DNA of 64,000 bases from Streptomyces avicenniae (GCF_000719135.1 NZ_JOEK01000002.1:434001-498000), one strand, 5' to 3'. Shown: positions 25,091 through 34,269, counted from the first letter of the stretch. Program-made: numbers and translations. Notes: generated from the letters alone by a model not told the origin.

Positions 25091-26005
25091 ATGGCTCCAC
25101 CAGCGAGAACAATACGGACATATAACAGGAGACAGGGCGGTATCAGTCGGCGCTCGCTTCTGGCGGGCGTCGCGGCATTCGGTGCCCTGGGCGCCGCCGG
25201 GTGCACCCGGGTCGCGGCCGAGGGCACCGTCGAGGGCGGTGACCTGCTCGACCGGCTGCGGGAGCGCGGCGAGGTCAAGGTCGGCATCGCGAACGAGCCG
25301 CCGTTCGGCTACGTGGACGACGACGGCGAGCCCACCGGCGAGGCGCCGGAGGTGGCGAAGGTCCTCTTCGGGCGCCTGGGCGTCGAGCGGATCACGCCGG
25401 TCCCGGTCGATTTCAGCGCGCTGATCCCCGGCCTCAAGGCGCAGCAGTTCGACGTCGTGTCGGCCGGGATGACGATCAACCCGCCGCGCTGCGAGCAGGT
25501 GCTGTTCGCCGACCCCGACTTCCTCATGCTCGACGCGTTCATCGTGGCGCCGGGCAACCCGAGGAACATCACCACCTACGACGACATCGCCGAGCAGGGC
25601 CTCACGATGGCGACCGGCCAGGCGTACGCGCAGATCGGCTACGCCGCGGCGGCCGGGATCCCGGGCAGCAAGGTCCTGATCCTGCCGGACCAGGTCGCCG
25701 GGCTCGACGCCGTGGCGCAGGGCCGCGTGGACGCGTTCGCCGGGACGAACGTGACGGTCACCGGCGTCACCGAGGGCAGCGACCGCGCCGAGGCGAGCGA
25801 GCCGTTCCAGCCCATGGTGGACGGCGAACCGGCGCTCGGCGCGGGCGGTTTCGCGTTCCGGCTCACGGAGCGGAACCTGCGCGACGCGTTCAACGAGGAG
25901 CTGCACCGCATCAAGGACAGCGGCGAGCTGCTGGAGATCGTGCGCCCCTTCGGCTTCACCGAGGCGGAGATGACCGACCTCACGGCCGAGGAGCTGTGCC
26001 GATGA
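25091..26005 (+). CDS. ehuB: EhuB-like solute-binding lipoprotein of an amino-acid-type ABC importer
   Basis: 304 residues. Tat signal with SRRSLLAG followed by a hydrophobic run and a lipobox ending AAGC, so it is a Tat-exported lipoprotein. The mature part is a family 3 binding protein (GEVKVGIANEPPFGYVDDDG). The C-terminus ESGELLEI-type ending (DSGELLEIVRPFGFTEAEM) resembles EhuB of ectoine/hydroxyectoine uptake. Because no ectoine-degradation genes accompany it, the real ligand may differ. An upstream ATG at 25058 is possible; 25091 starts nearer the twin-Arg motif. Confidence 0.82.
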   Translation: MAPPARTIRTYNRRQGGISRRSLLAGVAAFGALGAAGCTRVAAEGTVEGGDLLDRLRERGEVKVGIANEPPFGYVDDDGEPTGEAPEVAKVLFGRLGVERITPVPVDFSALIPGLKAQQFDVVSAGMTINPPRCEQVLFADPDFLMLDAFIVAPGNPRNITTYDDIAEQGLTMATGQAYAQIGYAAAAGIPGSKVLILPDQVAGLDAVAQGRVDAFAGTNVTVTGVTEGSDRAEASEPFQPMVDGEPALGAGGFAFRLTERNLRDAFNEELHRIKDSGELLEIVRPFGFTEAEMTDLTAEELCR

Positions 26006-26745
26006 TGACCTCGGGGATGTTCACGAACTACTTCCTGCCCGGGATCTGGATCACGGTCCAGGTGACCGTCTACAGCGCACTGCTGGCCGCCGCCGTGGCG
26101 TTCCTGGTGGGCACGCTGCGGACGTCGCGGCTGTGGATCGTCCGTTTCCTCGCCGGGTGCTACTTCGAGATCTTCCGCGGCATGTCCGCGCTGGTCTTCA
26201 TGTTCTTCCTGGTGTTCTCGCTGCCGCTCATGCTGCGCTGGCAGCTCGTGCCGATGTGGGCGGGCGTCCTGGCGCTCGGCCTGACGTACGGCGCGTACGG
26301 GTCGGAGATCGTACGGGGCGCGCTGGCCGCCGTACCGGTGGCTCAGCGCGAGGCGGGGGTCGCGCTCGGGTTCAGCCGGTCGCAGCGGCTGCGACGCGTC
26401 GAGATCCCACAGGCGTGGCCCGAGATGGTGCCGCCGTTCAACAACCTGCTGATCGAACTGCTGAAGGGGACCGCGCTGGTCTCGGTGATCATGGTGTCCG
26501 ACGTGACGTTCGCCGCGAACCTGGTGCGCTTCGCGAACAACGAGAGCGCGCCCGTCTACACGCTGCTGCTCGTCGTCTACTTCGCGATGGCGTTCGTCCT
26601 GACCCGCGGCATGCGCCTGCTGGAGCGGCGCGCCAAGGCGGGCGTCGGGCAGGAGCAGCCGCGCGGCGGCCTGCTGCGCCGGGGGCTCCACGAGGACGCG
26701 GGTGAGGGCGCCGGCGCGCTGACGGCGGGGGGTGCGGCCCGATGA
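26002..26745 (+). CDS. ehuC: EhuC-like ABC transporter permease
   Basis: 247 residues, about five membrane segments, HisMQ-type permease. The EAA loop is REAGVALGFSRSQRLRRVEI. ATG 26002 overlaps the ehuB stop (ATGA), and GAGGAG (25988-25993) lies 8 nt upstream, so it is translationally coupled. The polar tail of ~35 residues after the last membrane segment is poorly conserved by eye. Confidence 0.85.
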   Translation: MMTSGMFTNYFLPGIWITVQVTVYSALLAAAVAFLVGTLRTSRLWIVRFLAGCYFEIFRGMSALVFMFFLVFSLPLMLRWQLVPMWAGVLALGLTYGAYGSEIVRGALAAVPVAQREAGVALGFSRSQRLRRVEIPQAWPEMVPPFNNLLIELLKGTALVSVIMVSDVTFAANLVRFANNESAPVYTLLLVVYFAMAFVLTRGMRLLERRAKAGVGQEQPRGGLLRRGLHEDAGEGAGALTAGGAAR

Positions 26746-27395
26746 ACTGGGACTGGGACGTCGTCGGCGACTACATGCCGAGGTTCTGGGACGGGGTGCA
26801 GCTGACGCTCCAGGCGCTGGTGCTCGGCAGCCTGATCGCGTTCGGCCTCGGCCTCGTGTGGGCCATCGCGCAGCGCTCGCCGTACCGGTGGGTGCGCTGG
26901 CCGGTGAGCGCGGTCACGGAGTTCATCCGCAGCACGCCGCTGCTCGTGCAGCTGTTCTTCCTGTTCTACGTGGTGCCGGAGTGGGGGCCTTCGATGTCCC
27001 CGCTGACGACCGGGATCGTCGGTCTCGGCCTGCACTACTCGACGTACACGGCCGAGGTGTACCGCGCGGGCATCGGCGGCGTGCCGCAGGGCCAGTGGGA
27101 GGCGGCGACCGCCCTCAGCCTGCCGCGCGTGCGGACCTGGCTGGCGGTCATCCTGCCGCAGGCGATCCGCCGGGTCGTCCCTGCGCTCGGCAACTACGTC
27201 ATCGCGATGCTGAAGGACTCCCCGATGATCGCCATCATCGGGGCGCTCGACATGTTCGGAGAGGCCAGGAGCTTCAGCAACGAGACCTTCACCAGCGAGG
27301 CGTACGTCGTGGTCGGCGTCGCCTTCGTCGTCATCGCCTATCCGGCCTCTGTGCTCATCCGACTTCTGGAGCGTCGTCTTGTCCTCACCAGCTGA
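26742..27395 (+). CDS. ehuD: EhuD-like ABC transporter permease
   Basis: 217 residues, HisMQ-type permease with the EAA loop WEAATALSLPRVRTWLAVIL. It begins with MNWDWD. ATG overlaps the ehuC stop (ATGA). Pairs with EhuC to form the channel. Confidence 0.85.
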   Translation: MNWDWDVVGDYMPRFWDGVQLTLQALVLGSLIAFGLGLVWAIAQRSPYRWVRWPVSAVTEFIRSTPLLVQLFFLFYVVPEWGPSMSPLTTGIVGLGLHYSTYTAEVYRAGIGGVPQGQWEAATALSLPRVRTWLAVILPQAIRRVVPALGNYVIAMLKDSPMIAIIGALDMFGEARSFSNETFTSEAYVVVGVAFVVIAYPASVLIRLLERRLVLTS

Positions 27396-28236
27396 CACAC
27401 CCGAGATCCCCCCGACCGTCACCGACCCGCCGGAGCCCGCCGTCGTCACGGCGGCGGAGAGCCGCGCGGCGGGCACGGAGCTGGTCAGGTTCGACAAGGT
27501 CACCAAGCGCTTCGGCGGGACGACCGTCCTCGACCAGCTCGACTTCTCCGTCGCGGCGGGCAAGCACGTCACGCTCATCGGCCCCTCGGGCTCGGGCAAG
27601 ACGACGATCCTGCGCCTGCTGATGACGCTGCTGCGGCCCGACGAGGGCACGATCCGCGTGGACGGCGCGCTGCTGACCCACGAGGAGCGGAACGGGCGCC
27701 TCGTCAAGGCGGGCGACCGCCATGTCCGCGAGGTGCGCAAGAAGATCGGCATGGTCTTCCAGCAGTTCAACCTCTTCCCGAACATGCGGGTGTTGCGCAA
27801 CGTGATGGAGGCGCCCGTGCACGTGCTGGGCCTCTCCAAGGACGAGGCGGAGCAGCGGGCCAGGGACCTGATAGAGCTGGTCGGCCTGTCCGAGCAGCTC
27901 GACAAGTACCCGAGCCAGCTGTCAGGCGGCCAGCAGCAGCGCGTGGCGATCGCCCGCGCGCTGGCGATGCGTCCGCAGGTGCTGCTGCTCGACGAGGTGA
28001 CGTCCGCGCTGGACCCCGAACTGGTCGCCGGTGTGCTGGACGTGCTGCGGGACATCGCGCACAGCACGGACATCACGATGCTGTGCGTCACGCACGAGAT
28101 GACGTTCGCCCGGGACATCTCGGACGCCGTTCTCATGTTCGACAAGGGGAAGATCGTGGAGTCGGGTCCGCCGGACAAGATCTTCAGCGACCCGGAGGAG
28201 AGCAGGACACGGGAGTTCCTGAGCACCGTGCTGTGA
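27379..28236 (+). CDS. ehuA: EhuA-like ABC transporter ATPase
   Basis: 285 residues. Walker A GPSGSGKTT (68-76), Q-loop VFQQFNLFP, signature LSGGQQQR, Walker B VLLLDEVTSALD and the switch His in VTHEMTF are all present, so it is an active polar-amino-acid-type ATPase. It starts with TTG at 27379, inside the end of ehuD, with GGAG 8 nt upstream. A ~30-residue N-terminal extension precedes the ATPase core. Last gene of ehuBCDA. Confidence 0.88.
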   Translation: MSSPADTPEIPPTVTDPPEPAVVTAAESRAAGTELVRFDKVTKRFGGTTVLDQLDFSVAAGKHVTLIGPSGSGKTTILRLLMTLLRPDEGTIRVDGALLTHEERNGRLVKAGDRHVREVRKKIGMVFQQFNLFPNMRVLRNVMEAPVHVLGLSKDEAEQRARDLIELVGLSEQLDKYPSQLSGGQQQRVAIARALAMRPQVLLLDEVTSALDPELVAGVLDVLRDIAHSTDITMLCVTHEMTFARDISDAVLMFDKGKIVESGPPDKIFSDPEESRTREFLSTVL

Positions 28237-28272
28237 CCTCTCCCCCGCGCGCCCGCCCTCGCGCGCAGGCGG

Positions 28273-28309
28273 CGAACGGCCGGAACCGGCACGTCCGGAC
28301 GGCCGTTCG
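28273..28309 (+). terminator. Terminator of the ehuBCDA operon
   Basis: Perfect 10-bp stem CGAACGGCCG / CGGCCGTTCG with a 17-nt loop that contains further CCGG complementarity, 36 nt after ehuA. The next promoter (-10 TACGCT, 28314-28319) follows directly. Confidence 0.65.
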
Positions 28310-28362
28310 TCGCTACGCTGGAGTTCCGCCGCTCACCGGACCGGCGCTGTCAGGAGGCGAAC

Positions 28363-29124
28363 GTGGCGATCACGTGCGGGCGGACCACGCCGTTCCACTC
28401 CGTGCGGCACGCGATGCGGCTGCTGGAGACGATAGCCGTCCACCCGGACGGCCTGCGCGAGGACGAACTCGCGGCCATGACGGGCCTGCCGCCCGCCCGG
28501 CTGACCCAACTGCTGCGGCTCCTCGACCGCGACGAGTACGTGCGGCGCCTGCCCGACGGCGGGTACGTGCCGGGTGACGCCCTCGTGCGGCTCGGCGGCA
28601 GCGGCGAGAGCGGGCGGCTGGAGCGGCAGCAGAAGCTGCAACAGGCCCTGGACGCGCTGCGCGACGCGGTCGGCGCGGCGGTCTACCTCGGCCGGTACAC
28701 GGACGGCGAGCTGGAGGTGACCCACACCTCGCAGGCCCCGGCGCTGCCGACCGTCAACGAGTGGGTGGACTTCAGGTCGGCCGCCCACGCGACCGCGATC
28801 GGCAAGTGCCTGCTGGGCCAGCTCGACCACGACGGGCGCCGCGACCACCTGGCGCGCCACAAGGCGGCCCGGCTGACGTCGCGCACCATCACGGACCCGC
28901 GCGTCCTGCTGAGCGCCCTGGACAGGCAGCCCGCGACGATGCCGGTCCTCGACATCCAGGAGTACGCCGTCGGCACGCTGTGCGCGGCCGTGCCGCTGAC
29001 GGCGGGCTCGGCCGTGGGCTGTCTCGCCCTGTCCCTGCCCGTCGGGCAGGCGCACCGGCTGCGCAAGGCGGCCGAGGCGCTGAACCGGCAGGCGGCGCCG
29101 ACGCTGCTGTCGCTCACCGTGTGA
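28363..29124 (+). CDS. IclR-family transcriptional regulator
   Basis: 253 residues. N-terminal winged helix (RHAMRLLETIAVHPDG, LREDELAAMTGLPPARLTQLL, about residues 14-70) and a C-terminal GAF-like effector domain with ATAIGKCLL and AVPLTAGSAVGCLALS as in IclR proteins. GTG 28363 has AGGAGG at about 6 nt. It has its own promoter (TACGCT) after the ehu terminator. Its position suggests control of the 20-28 kb catabolic locus, perhaps through the dyad at 21905-21939. Confidence 0.88.
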   Translation: MAITCGRTTPFHSVRHAMRLLETIAVHPDGLREDELAAMTGLPPARLTQLLRLLDRDEYVRRLPDGGYVPGDALVRLGGSGESGRLERQQKLQQALDALRDAVGAAVYLGRYTDGELEVTHTSQAPALPTVNEWVDFRSAAHATAIGKCLLGQLDHDGRRDHLARHKAARLTSRTITDPRVLLSALDRQPATMPVLDIQEYAVGTLCAAVPLTAGSAVGCLALSLPVGQAHRLRKAAEALNRQAAPTLLSLTV

Positions 29125-32026
29125 GGACGTGCAGCCGGGGTGTCCGCCCGCCGGACTCGCGGCTGTCCAGGCGCATCTCGGGCCCCTCGTCGTCCTGGGC
29201 CAGCGCGAGCGTGACGTACGCCTCGCCGCGCGCGGCGGCGTCGCGTACGGCGCCGGTGACGTCGAGGCCCGTCCAGTCGGGGTAGGTCGTGAGCAGGCCC
29301 TCGCCGAGCGGCGCGGCGGGGGCGGGCGCGGTGTCCCAGGTGAGGCGCCGTTCGCCCCAGCGGGCCCCGGGCGCCGTCGCGTGGGCGCGCAGCGGGTGGT
29401 GCAGCAGGTCGGAGGCGCGGCTGTCCGGGTCCTTGGGGATCGCGCCGTACACCCACAGCACGGCGCGCTCGGGGCGGGCGCCGCCCGGCAGGCGGAAGCG
29501 GAGGTACGCGCGCCGGGTGTCGTCCGCGGCGGCGGCCCGGCGCACCGTCAGGACGTCGCCCCGCCCGTCGTTCAGCCCGGCGTGGGCGCCGCCGCGCACC
29601 GTCGCGTCGGCGTCGGGGGGCAGGGACGTCAGGCGCGCGGGGCGTGCCGGTGTTCCCGTGGCGGAGAAGGCGGCGGTGAGGCCGGCGCCCCGTGTGCCGC
29701 CCGTGGCCGCGTGCAGCCGCAGCCCGCCCCGGCCGGTGGCCAGGACGGTGAGGCCCGGGTCGGCGGCGAGCGTGCGGCGGCCGTCCGCGATCCGCAGGGT
29801 GACCGCAGGGACGGACCTGGACGGGTCGGCGACCGCCACGCGCAGCGTCCCCGCCGCGTCCTCGGCGAGCAGCACGGCGCACGGGCCGTCCGCCGTGATC
29901 CCGGCGGCGGAACCGGCGGTGAAGAAGACGGCAGCCGTGACCTGCCCGGCCCTGAACGCGTGCGCCTCCCGGTCCAGCCGCAGGACCTCCACGCCAGGCG
30001 CGGCCGCCCGCGCGGCGGTCGTGGCGGCGGTGGCGCCGGGCAGCAGCAGGTCGGCGAACGCGGCGTCGGCCGGTTCTTCGCCGTGGTCGTGCCACAGCGT
30101 CAGGTAGCGCCGCGTCAGCCGGGCCGTGGGGCCGCCCTGCCTGATGTCGGCCCACGCGCCCTCGCGGTCCTCGCGGAGGCTGCGCAGGCGGCAGGAGGCG
30201 GCGGTGTGCAGGAAGACGTGGCCGCCCGTGCCCGCGAGGTGTGCCCAGCGTGCGCCGGGGTGGGCGCGCGTCACGCCGGGGGTGTCGGGCTGGGCGGCGC
30301 CGTCCACGGTGAACGCGCCGGGCCGCTGCCGGTGTTGGACGACGGACTCGACGCGCCGTCCGCCGGTCGCCGTGATGCCGGATCCTGCGGTGAGCACGGC
30401 GTCGTCCAGGAACAGCCAGGAGCGGCGGGCGCGCAGCGGCGAGTCCGTGCCGCGCAGGTCGCAGCCCGCGAGGGCCGTGTCGCCGAGCCGCACGGAGCCT
30501 GACCAGCGGGTGCCGGACAGCGGCACGTGGTCGTTGTCGCCGCCGGCGCCGACGGGGAGGGGGGCGGTGTCCACGGTGATGCCCGCGAGGCGTTTGGGGT
30601 CGCAGGTGGGCCAGTAGGCGTCCGTGTACGGGTACGGGTCGGCGCCCTCGCCGTCCACGTACAGGAGGGAGGCGCCGTCGCCCGTGTGCCAGCCGTGGGC
30701 GTTCTCGCCGTTCATGTACTCGTAGCGGGCGACGCGGTCGGAGTTGAGCGAGAGGCAGTACGTCCAGCCGGGGCGGCGGTGCACGTACCGCTCCATGCCG
30801 TCGTAGCCGAAGTGGCCGAGGGGGCCGTCCGCCGGGACGACAGAGTCGTCACCGAGCACGGTAGCGGCGGTGGCGACCTGGGCGGGAGACCGGACGGCGA
30901 GATCGCGCCATGTGTTGTGCGCCAGCGCGTACTTGGCGGTGGCGCGCAGCCGGGCCGCCTCGGGGGGCGGCAGGGCGTCGGCCAGCAGGAGGAGGTCGAG
31001 CGCCAGCCGGAAGCCGTCGTCCGCGTCGGTCGCGGTGTGCCGGGCGATCGCACGGCCGCGCACCGCGTCGAGCGTCAGCCCGTGGTGGGTGAGCGGGACG
31101 AACGTGCGGTCCACCGCCTCGGCCGTCAGCCGCCGTTCGGGCGCGCCGACGTCCCAGGCCGTCCCGGCGAGCAGCCGCATCAGCTCGGCCATGCCCCGGA
31201 GCAGGACCTCGCCGTACGTCCCCGGGTAGGCGACCGACGTGTGCATGAGGAACGAACCGTCCGCGTGGAAGCCGTCGCCCAGCGGCACCGGGTCGAGCAC
31301 CCCGGACAGCGCGGCGGCGGCCGACGTGAGCCGCCCGTCGTCGCCGCCGAGGGCGCCCCTGACGGCGACGACGCGGCACAGGTCCACGCGGTTGGCGCCG
31401 GTGGACTCCAGCTCGCCGCGCAGCATCCGGCGCGGGTCGGGCACGAAGTGATCGACGGCGGCGAGGAGTCCGGCCGCCGTCGCGGCGTCCGTGGCGGGGC
31501 CGAGGAGGGCGAGCGCGTCGGTGAGGGCGCGGGGCGTGCCGATCTCCCAGTCCCACCAGTTGCCGTACTGCGCCTGGCCCGCGTGGTAGCGGGCGCGCCA
31601 CAGGACGCGGCAGCCGGAGGCGGTGCGGGCGGCGGCATCGGCGTTCCCGTACCACTGCCCGCCGGGGGTGGCGGTGGCGAGGGCGAGGGAGCGCAGGCGG
31701 TCGGCGGCGGCCGTGACGTTCGCGGACAGCGCCGGGGTCTCGTCCAGGGGCAGGTCGGGCCAGGGCGAGGGGGCGTCCTCGTCGATCACGAGCCCGGCCA
31801 GCCGTCCGGCCGCCACCGCGTCATGGGCGGCGACGGCGCGGGCGTACGCGTCGGCGTACGGGCCCTGCGGCGCGCCGGGCCCGACGAGCACGGCCCGCCA
31901 GCGCGCGAGCAGTTCGCCGTACGTGTCGCCGTCCCCGCCGGTACGGGCACGCGCGGACGCGCCGCTCCCGAGCCCCGTACCGGCGGCCAGGCCGAGGCCG
32001 CCCGCGAGGACCGTGCGCCGTCTCAT
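29114..32026 (-). CDS. Secreted family 8 polysaccharide lyase (hyaluronate/chondroitin/xanthan lyase type)
   Basis: 970 residues. Tat signal MRRRTVLAGGLGLAAG at the N-terminus; then an alpha/alpha-toroid domain with the PL8 catalytic residues Asn (GANRVDLC), His and Tyr (DGSFLMHTSVAYPGTYGEV); then a beta-rich central part. The C-terminal ~180 residues (PPDADATVRGGAHAGLNDGRGD onwards in pieces) look like a DNRLRE/CBM96-type carbohydrate-binding domain. The substrate is an acidic polysaccharide; the exact one cannot be told. AGGAG 8 nt before ATG 32026 decides that start over GTG 32035. Its 3' end overlaps the IclR gene by 11 bp. Confidence 0.88.
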   Translation of the reverse strand: MRRRTVLAGGLGLAAGTGLGSGASARARTGGDGDTYGELLARWRAVLVGPGAPQGPYADAYARAVAAHDAVAAGRLAGLVIDEDAPSPWPDLPLDETPALSANVTAAADRLRSLALATATPGGQWYGNADAAARTASGCRVLWRARYHAGQAQYGNWWDWEIGTPRALTDALALLGPATDAATAAGLLAAVDHFVPDPRRMLRGELESTGANRVDLCRVVAVRGALGGDDGRLTSAAAALSGVLDPVPLGDGFHADGSFLMHTSVAYPGTYGEVLLRGMAELMRLLAGTAWDVGAPERRLTAEAVDRTFVPLTHHGLTLDAVRGRAIARHTATDADDGFRLALDLLLLADALPPPEAARLRATAKYALAHNTWRDLAVRSPAQVATAATVLGDDSVVPADGPLGHFGYDGMERYVHRRPGWTYCLSLNSDRVARYEYMNGENAHGWHTGDGASLLYVDGEGADPYPYTDAYWPTCDPKRLAGITVDTAPLPVGAGGDNDHVPLSGTRWSGSVRLGDTALAGCDLRGTDSPLRARRSWLFLDDAVLTAGSGITATGGRRVESVVQHRQRPGAFTVDGAAQPDTPGVTRAHPGARWAHLAGTGGHVFLHTAASCRLRSLREDREGAWADIRQGGPTARLTRRYLTLWHDHGEEPADAAFADLLLPGATAATTAARAAAPGVEVLRLDREAHAFRAGQVTAAVFFTAGSAAGITADGPCAVLLAEDAAGTLRVAVADPSRSVPAVTLRIADGRRTLAADPGLTVLATGRGGLRLHAATGGTRGAGLTAAFSATGTPARPARLTSLPPDADATVRGGAHAGLNDGRGDVLTVRRAAAADDTRRAYLRFRLPGGARPERAVLWVYGAIPKDPDSRASDLLHHPLRAHATAPGARWGERRLTWDTAPAPAAPLGEGLLTTYPDWTGLDVTGAVRDAAARGEAYVTLALAQDDEGPEMRLDSRESGGRTPRLHVLTR

Positions 32027-32108
32027 CCGCACCACTCCTGACCGTCCGTCAGCAGGCGTCTACCCGCCGCCAGGGGCGTTCAGCCGCGCGCCGGATAGGC
32101 TCCGGGCC

Positions 32109-32603
32109 GTGGAACGCTTCCTGGTCTCGCACGACTACGGCATGGGCGCGCTGTGGTGGTGGGTGCGGGCGCCCTCGGCCGAGGACATCGTGCTCGCCTG
32201 CGCCGACGTGCAGGTGGTCACCTCGGAGGAGGCGTGGCGCTGGGCACGGGCCCAGGACACGCCGCTCCCCGAGGTGGACCTCGACGCCCCGCACCCCAAC
32301 CCGCTGTCGTCCTTCCGGGCGACGCGCGACGCCCAGCGCGACCGGCCGGGCTTCGGCGCCCTGGCGGGCCGCGAACGCGTCCACCTGCGCGCGGAGGGCG
32401 AGGAGGGCGTCGTGCAGCTCGCGGAGCTGGGCCCGGACGGGCGCCGCCTGCGGCAGGTCGAGATCGGCCCTTCGGGGAAGGGCGTGCGCACGGGCCCGGC
32501 CGACTGGCTGTTCAACCCGCCGAGCGACCTGTACGACCCGGACCTCGCGCCGCTCGAGATCCCGGCCGACACCTTCGAGTCGGCCTGGCGCGCGGCGCGC
32601 TGA
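32109..32603 (+). CDS. Conserved hypothetical protein
   Basis: 164 residues, acidic and Trp-rich near the start (MGALWWWVRAPSAEDIVLAC). Not assigned to a function. TAGGCT at 32096-32101 lies 7 nt before GTG 32109, so it is probably translated from a leaderless mRNA. GC-rich third positions over the full length support coding. Converges with the ABM gene 15 nt beyond. Confidence 0.75.
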   Translation: MERFLVSHDYGMGALWWWVRAPSAEDIVLACADVQVVTSEEAWRWARAQDTPLPEVDLDAPHPNPLSSFRATRDAQRDRPGFGALAGRERVHLRAEGEEGVVQLAELGPDGRRLRQVEIGPSGKGVRTGPADWLFNPPSDLYDPDLAPLEIPADTFESAWRAAR

Positions 32604-32618
32604 GCGGTCGGCCGCCGG

Positions 32619-32930
32619 TCAGTCCCGGCGCGGCGCGGCCTGCTGCACGACGTCGAACGACCACAGCGTCGCCCCGGCGGCGGCGGGCCGCTGGCCGCCG
32701 CCCTGGTGGGCCTCACGCATGGACCCGGCGAACCACTTCTGGAAGTCCTCCTCGCTGCGCCAGCGGGTGTAGACGAGGTACTGGTCGGTGCCCTCGACGG
32801 GCCGCAGCAGCTCGAACCACTCGAAGCCGTCCTCCCCCTCGACGAGCCCGGCCCGCGCCGCGAACCGCTGCTCCAACTCCTCCCGCCGCTCCTCGGGAAC
32901 GGTCAGCACGTTGATCTTCACCACGGACAT
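32619..32930 (-). CDS. Antibiotic biosynthesis monooxygenase (ABM)-domain protein
   Basis: 103 residues, a single dimeric alpha/beta-barrel ABM domain: VVKINVLTVPEERREELEQRF, then GFEWFELLRP, LVYTRWRSEEDFQKW. Similar small proteins are heme-degrading (IsdG-type) or quinone-forming monooxygenases, but many have no known substrate. Start at ATG 32930 because it begins directly at the first beta strand and has AAAGGTG at 9 nt. Confidence 0.82.
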   Translation of the reverse strand: MSVVKINVLTVPEERREELEQRFAARAGLVEGEDGFEWFELLRPVEGTDQYLVYTRWRSEEDFQKWFAGSMREAHQGGGQRPAAAGATLWSFDVVQQAAPRRD

Positions 32931-33034
32931 CTGCGGCACCTTTCGCACGGGGGTCGGGCGTTCCGGGACGAGCCGGACCACGTACGAGCAGTCTGCTACA
33001 CCGGCCGGTCAACGCGGCGCGGGGACCGCCTTCC

Positions 33035-33739
33035 TCACCGTGAGCCCGGACTGACGCACCGGACGAACAGCGTGCCCGTGCGCCGACTTCCCGGGGGCGG
33101 GGCGATGACGGACGCCGACACCTCGACGTACCCGAACTCCTTCAACGTCAGCCCCCACACGTCGGGTTCGTAGTCCCAGCGCTTGACGACAGCGGGGTCC
33201 TCGTCGGGCCCGCGTGGGATGTAGGACGCCTGGCAGCCGTAGCACCCGTCGATCGGGGGCCGTTGGGAGAAGGCGAGCACTCCCCCGGGCTTGAGGCGTG
33301 CCTGGACGAGCGGGAGCAGCAGGCCGGGGTCGGTGAACCAGGCGGCGCCGAAGACGCTGTAGACCGCGTCGAAGGTCGTCGGTGTGTCGGCGAGGTGGGT
33401 GAGGGCGTCGGCCCGGTGGAGTTGCATCCCGTTGACGCCCGGCCAGCGCTCACGGGCCTTGGCGAGTTGCTCGGCGGAGAGGTCGATCCCGACGGATGTC
33501 ATGCCGAGCGTCGCGAGGTGAGCGGCGTTCCCGCCGGAGCCGCACCCGAGGTCGAGCACGCGGTCTCCGGGGGCGAGGCCGAGCACGTCGGCCCCGGGGC
33601 CGTGGTCCGGGTACTGGGTCCAGTTGAACCACGTGGTCTCGCCCTTGGCGTTGGTCGTCCGCCGCTGGGGCTTGCCCTGCGCGTACGTGTCCCATGCGGT
33701 GCTGCGGGGGTCGGTCACTACCTGTCCGTTCTCGTCCAC
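33035..33739 (-). CDS. SAM-dependent methyltransferase, class I
   Basis: 234 residues. SAM-binding motif VLDLGCGSGGNAAHLA (about residues 62-77), acidic residue of motif II in VGIDLSAEQ, and FDAVYSVFGAAWF for motif IV. The substrate is unknown. Start is a GTG at 33739; a second GTG at 33718 is possible. It lies next to the small GRDP-like gene with about 70 nt between them on the same strand. Confidence 0.83.
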   Translation of the reverse strand: MDENGQVVTDPRSTAWDTYAQGKPQRRTTNAKGETTWFNWTQYPDHGPGADVLGLAPGDRVLDLGCGSGGNAAHLATLGMTSVGIDLSAEQLAKARERWPGVNGMQLHRADALTHLADTPTTFDAVYSVFGAAWFTDPGLLLPLVQARLKPGGVLAFSQRPPIDGCYGCQASYIPRGPDEDPAVVKRWDYEPDVWGLTLKEFGYVEVSASVIAPPPGSRRTGTLFVRCVSPGSR

Positions 33740-33810
33740 GGCGACAGCCGCCCGGCACGATACCGGGCGGCCGAAGCTCCGGTGGGTCGGTCGCTCCGCT
33801 TGTGGCGGAG

Positions 33811-34269
33811 CTACTTGACGACGGGGCTGTCGGAGCAGCCCGCGTAGCTCTGGGTGCAGTCGGCCGCGCCGTCGCTCGGCCAGAACTCCGTGTCCACGTC
33901 GAATCCGGCCGACCGGATCATCTCGGCCGTCCGGCGCATCGCGGCCCGGCCCTCGGCCGGGTCGTGGCCTTCGCCCCGATCGGGCACGTGGTGGATGAAC
34001 CCGCCGCCGAGCGCGTCGCAGAAGGCGGCGTAGTGCTTGGTGTGGAGAACGAACGCGTGCCAGAAGAGGTCCACGCGGAGGCTGGGCGTGGCCCTCTCCG
34101 TGGTGGTCGCGGCGACGGCGAGGAAGGCCGCCAGCTGGCGGACGCCGCGCTCGCCCTGGTCGTAGGTCATCTCCGGCCAGGAGTCCTCACGGACCAGGGT
34201 GATGAGGTCGGCCCTGACCTCGGGGGTGATGAGGTCGTACACGGTCGTCGTCGTGCCGGTGATCGTCAT
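33811..34269 (-). CDS. Small glycine-rich-domain-containing (GRDP)-like protein
   Basis: 152 residues. The core has the family pattern RVDLFWHAFVLHTKHYAAFC then FIHHVPD, with conserved Trp/His/Tyr residues; the C-terminus has two cysteines in a DCTQSYAGCSDSP motif, typical of the short Streptomyces versions. Function unknown. ATG 34269 with AGGTAGG about 6 nt upstream. It may be co-transcribed with a short ORF that starts at 34387 and with the downstream methyltransferase; divergent from an XRE regulator. Confidence 0.72.
   Translation of the reverse strand: MTITGTTTTVYDLITPEVRADLITLVREDSWPEMTYDQGERGVRQLAAFLAVAATTTERATPSLRVDLFWHAFVLHTKHYAAFCDALGGGFIHHVPDRGEGHDPAEGRAAMRRTAEMIRSAGFDVDTEFWPSDGAADCTQSYAGCSDSPVVK

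Noticed and set aside
20138..29124. Canonical ectoine utilisation cluster
   Set aside because: The transporter resembles Ehu, but no DoeA/EutD hydrolase, DoeB/EutE deacetylase, EutB or EutC genes are present, so I do not call the locus ectoine catabolism.
29129..32041. Two long plus-strand frames over the polysaccharide lyase gene
   Set aside because: Gly/Arg/Val-rich shadow reads without motifs; the minus strand has a complete PL8 lyase.
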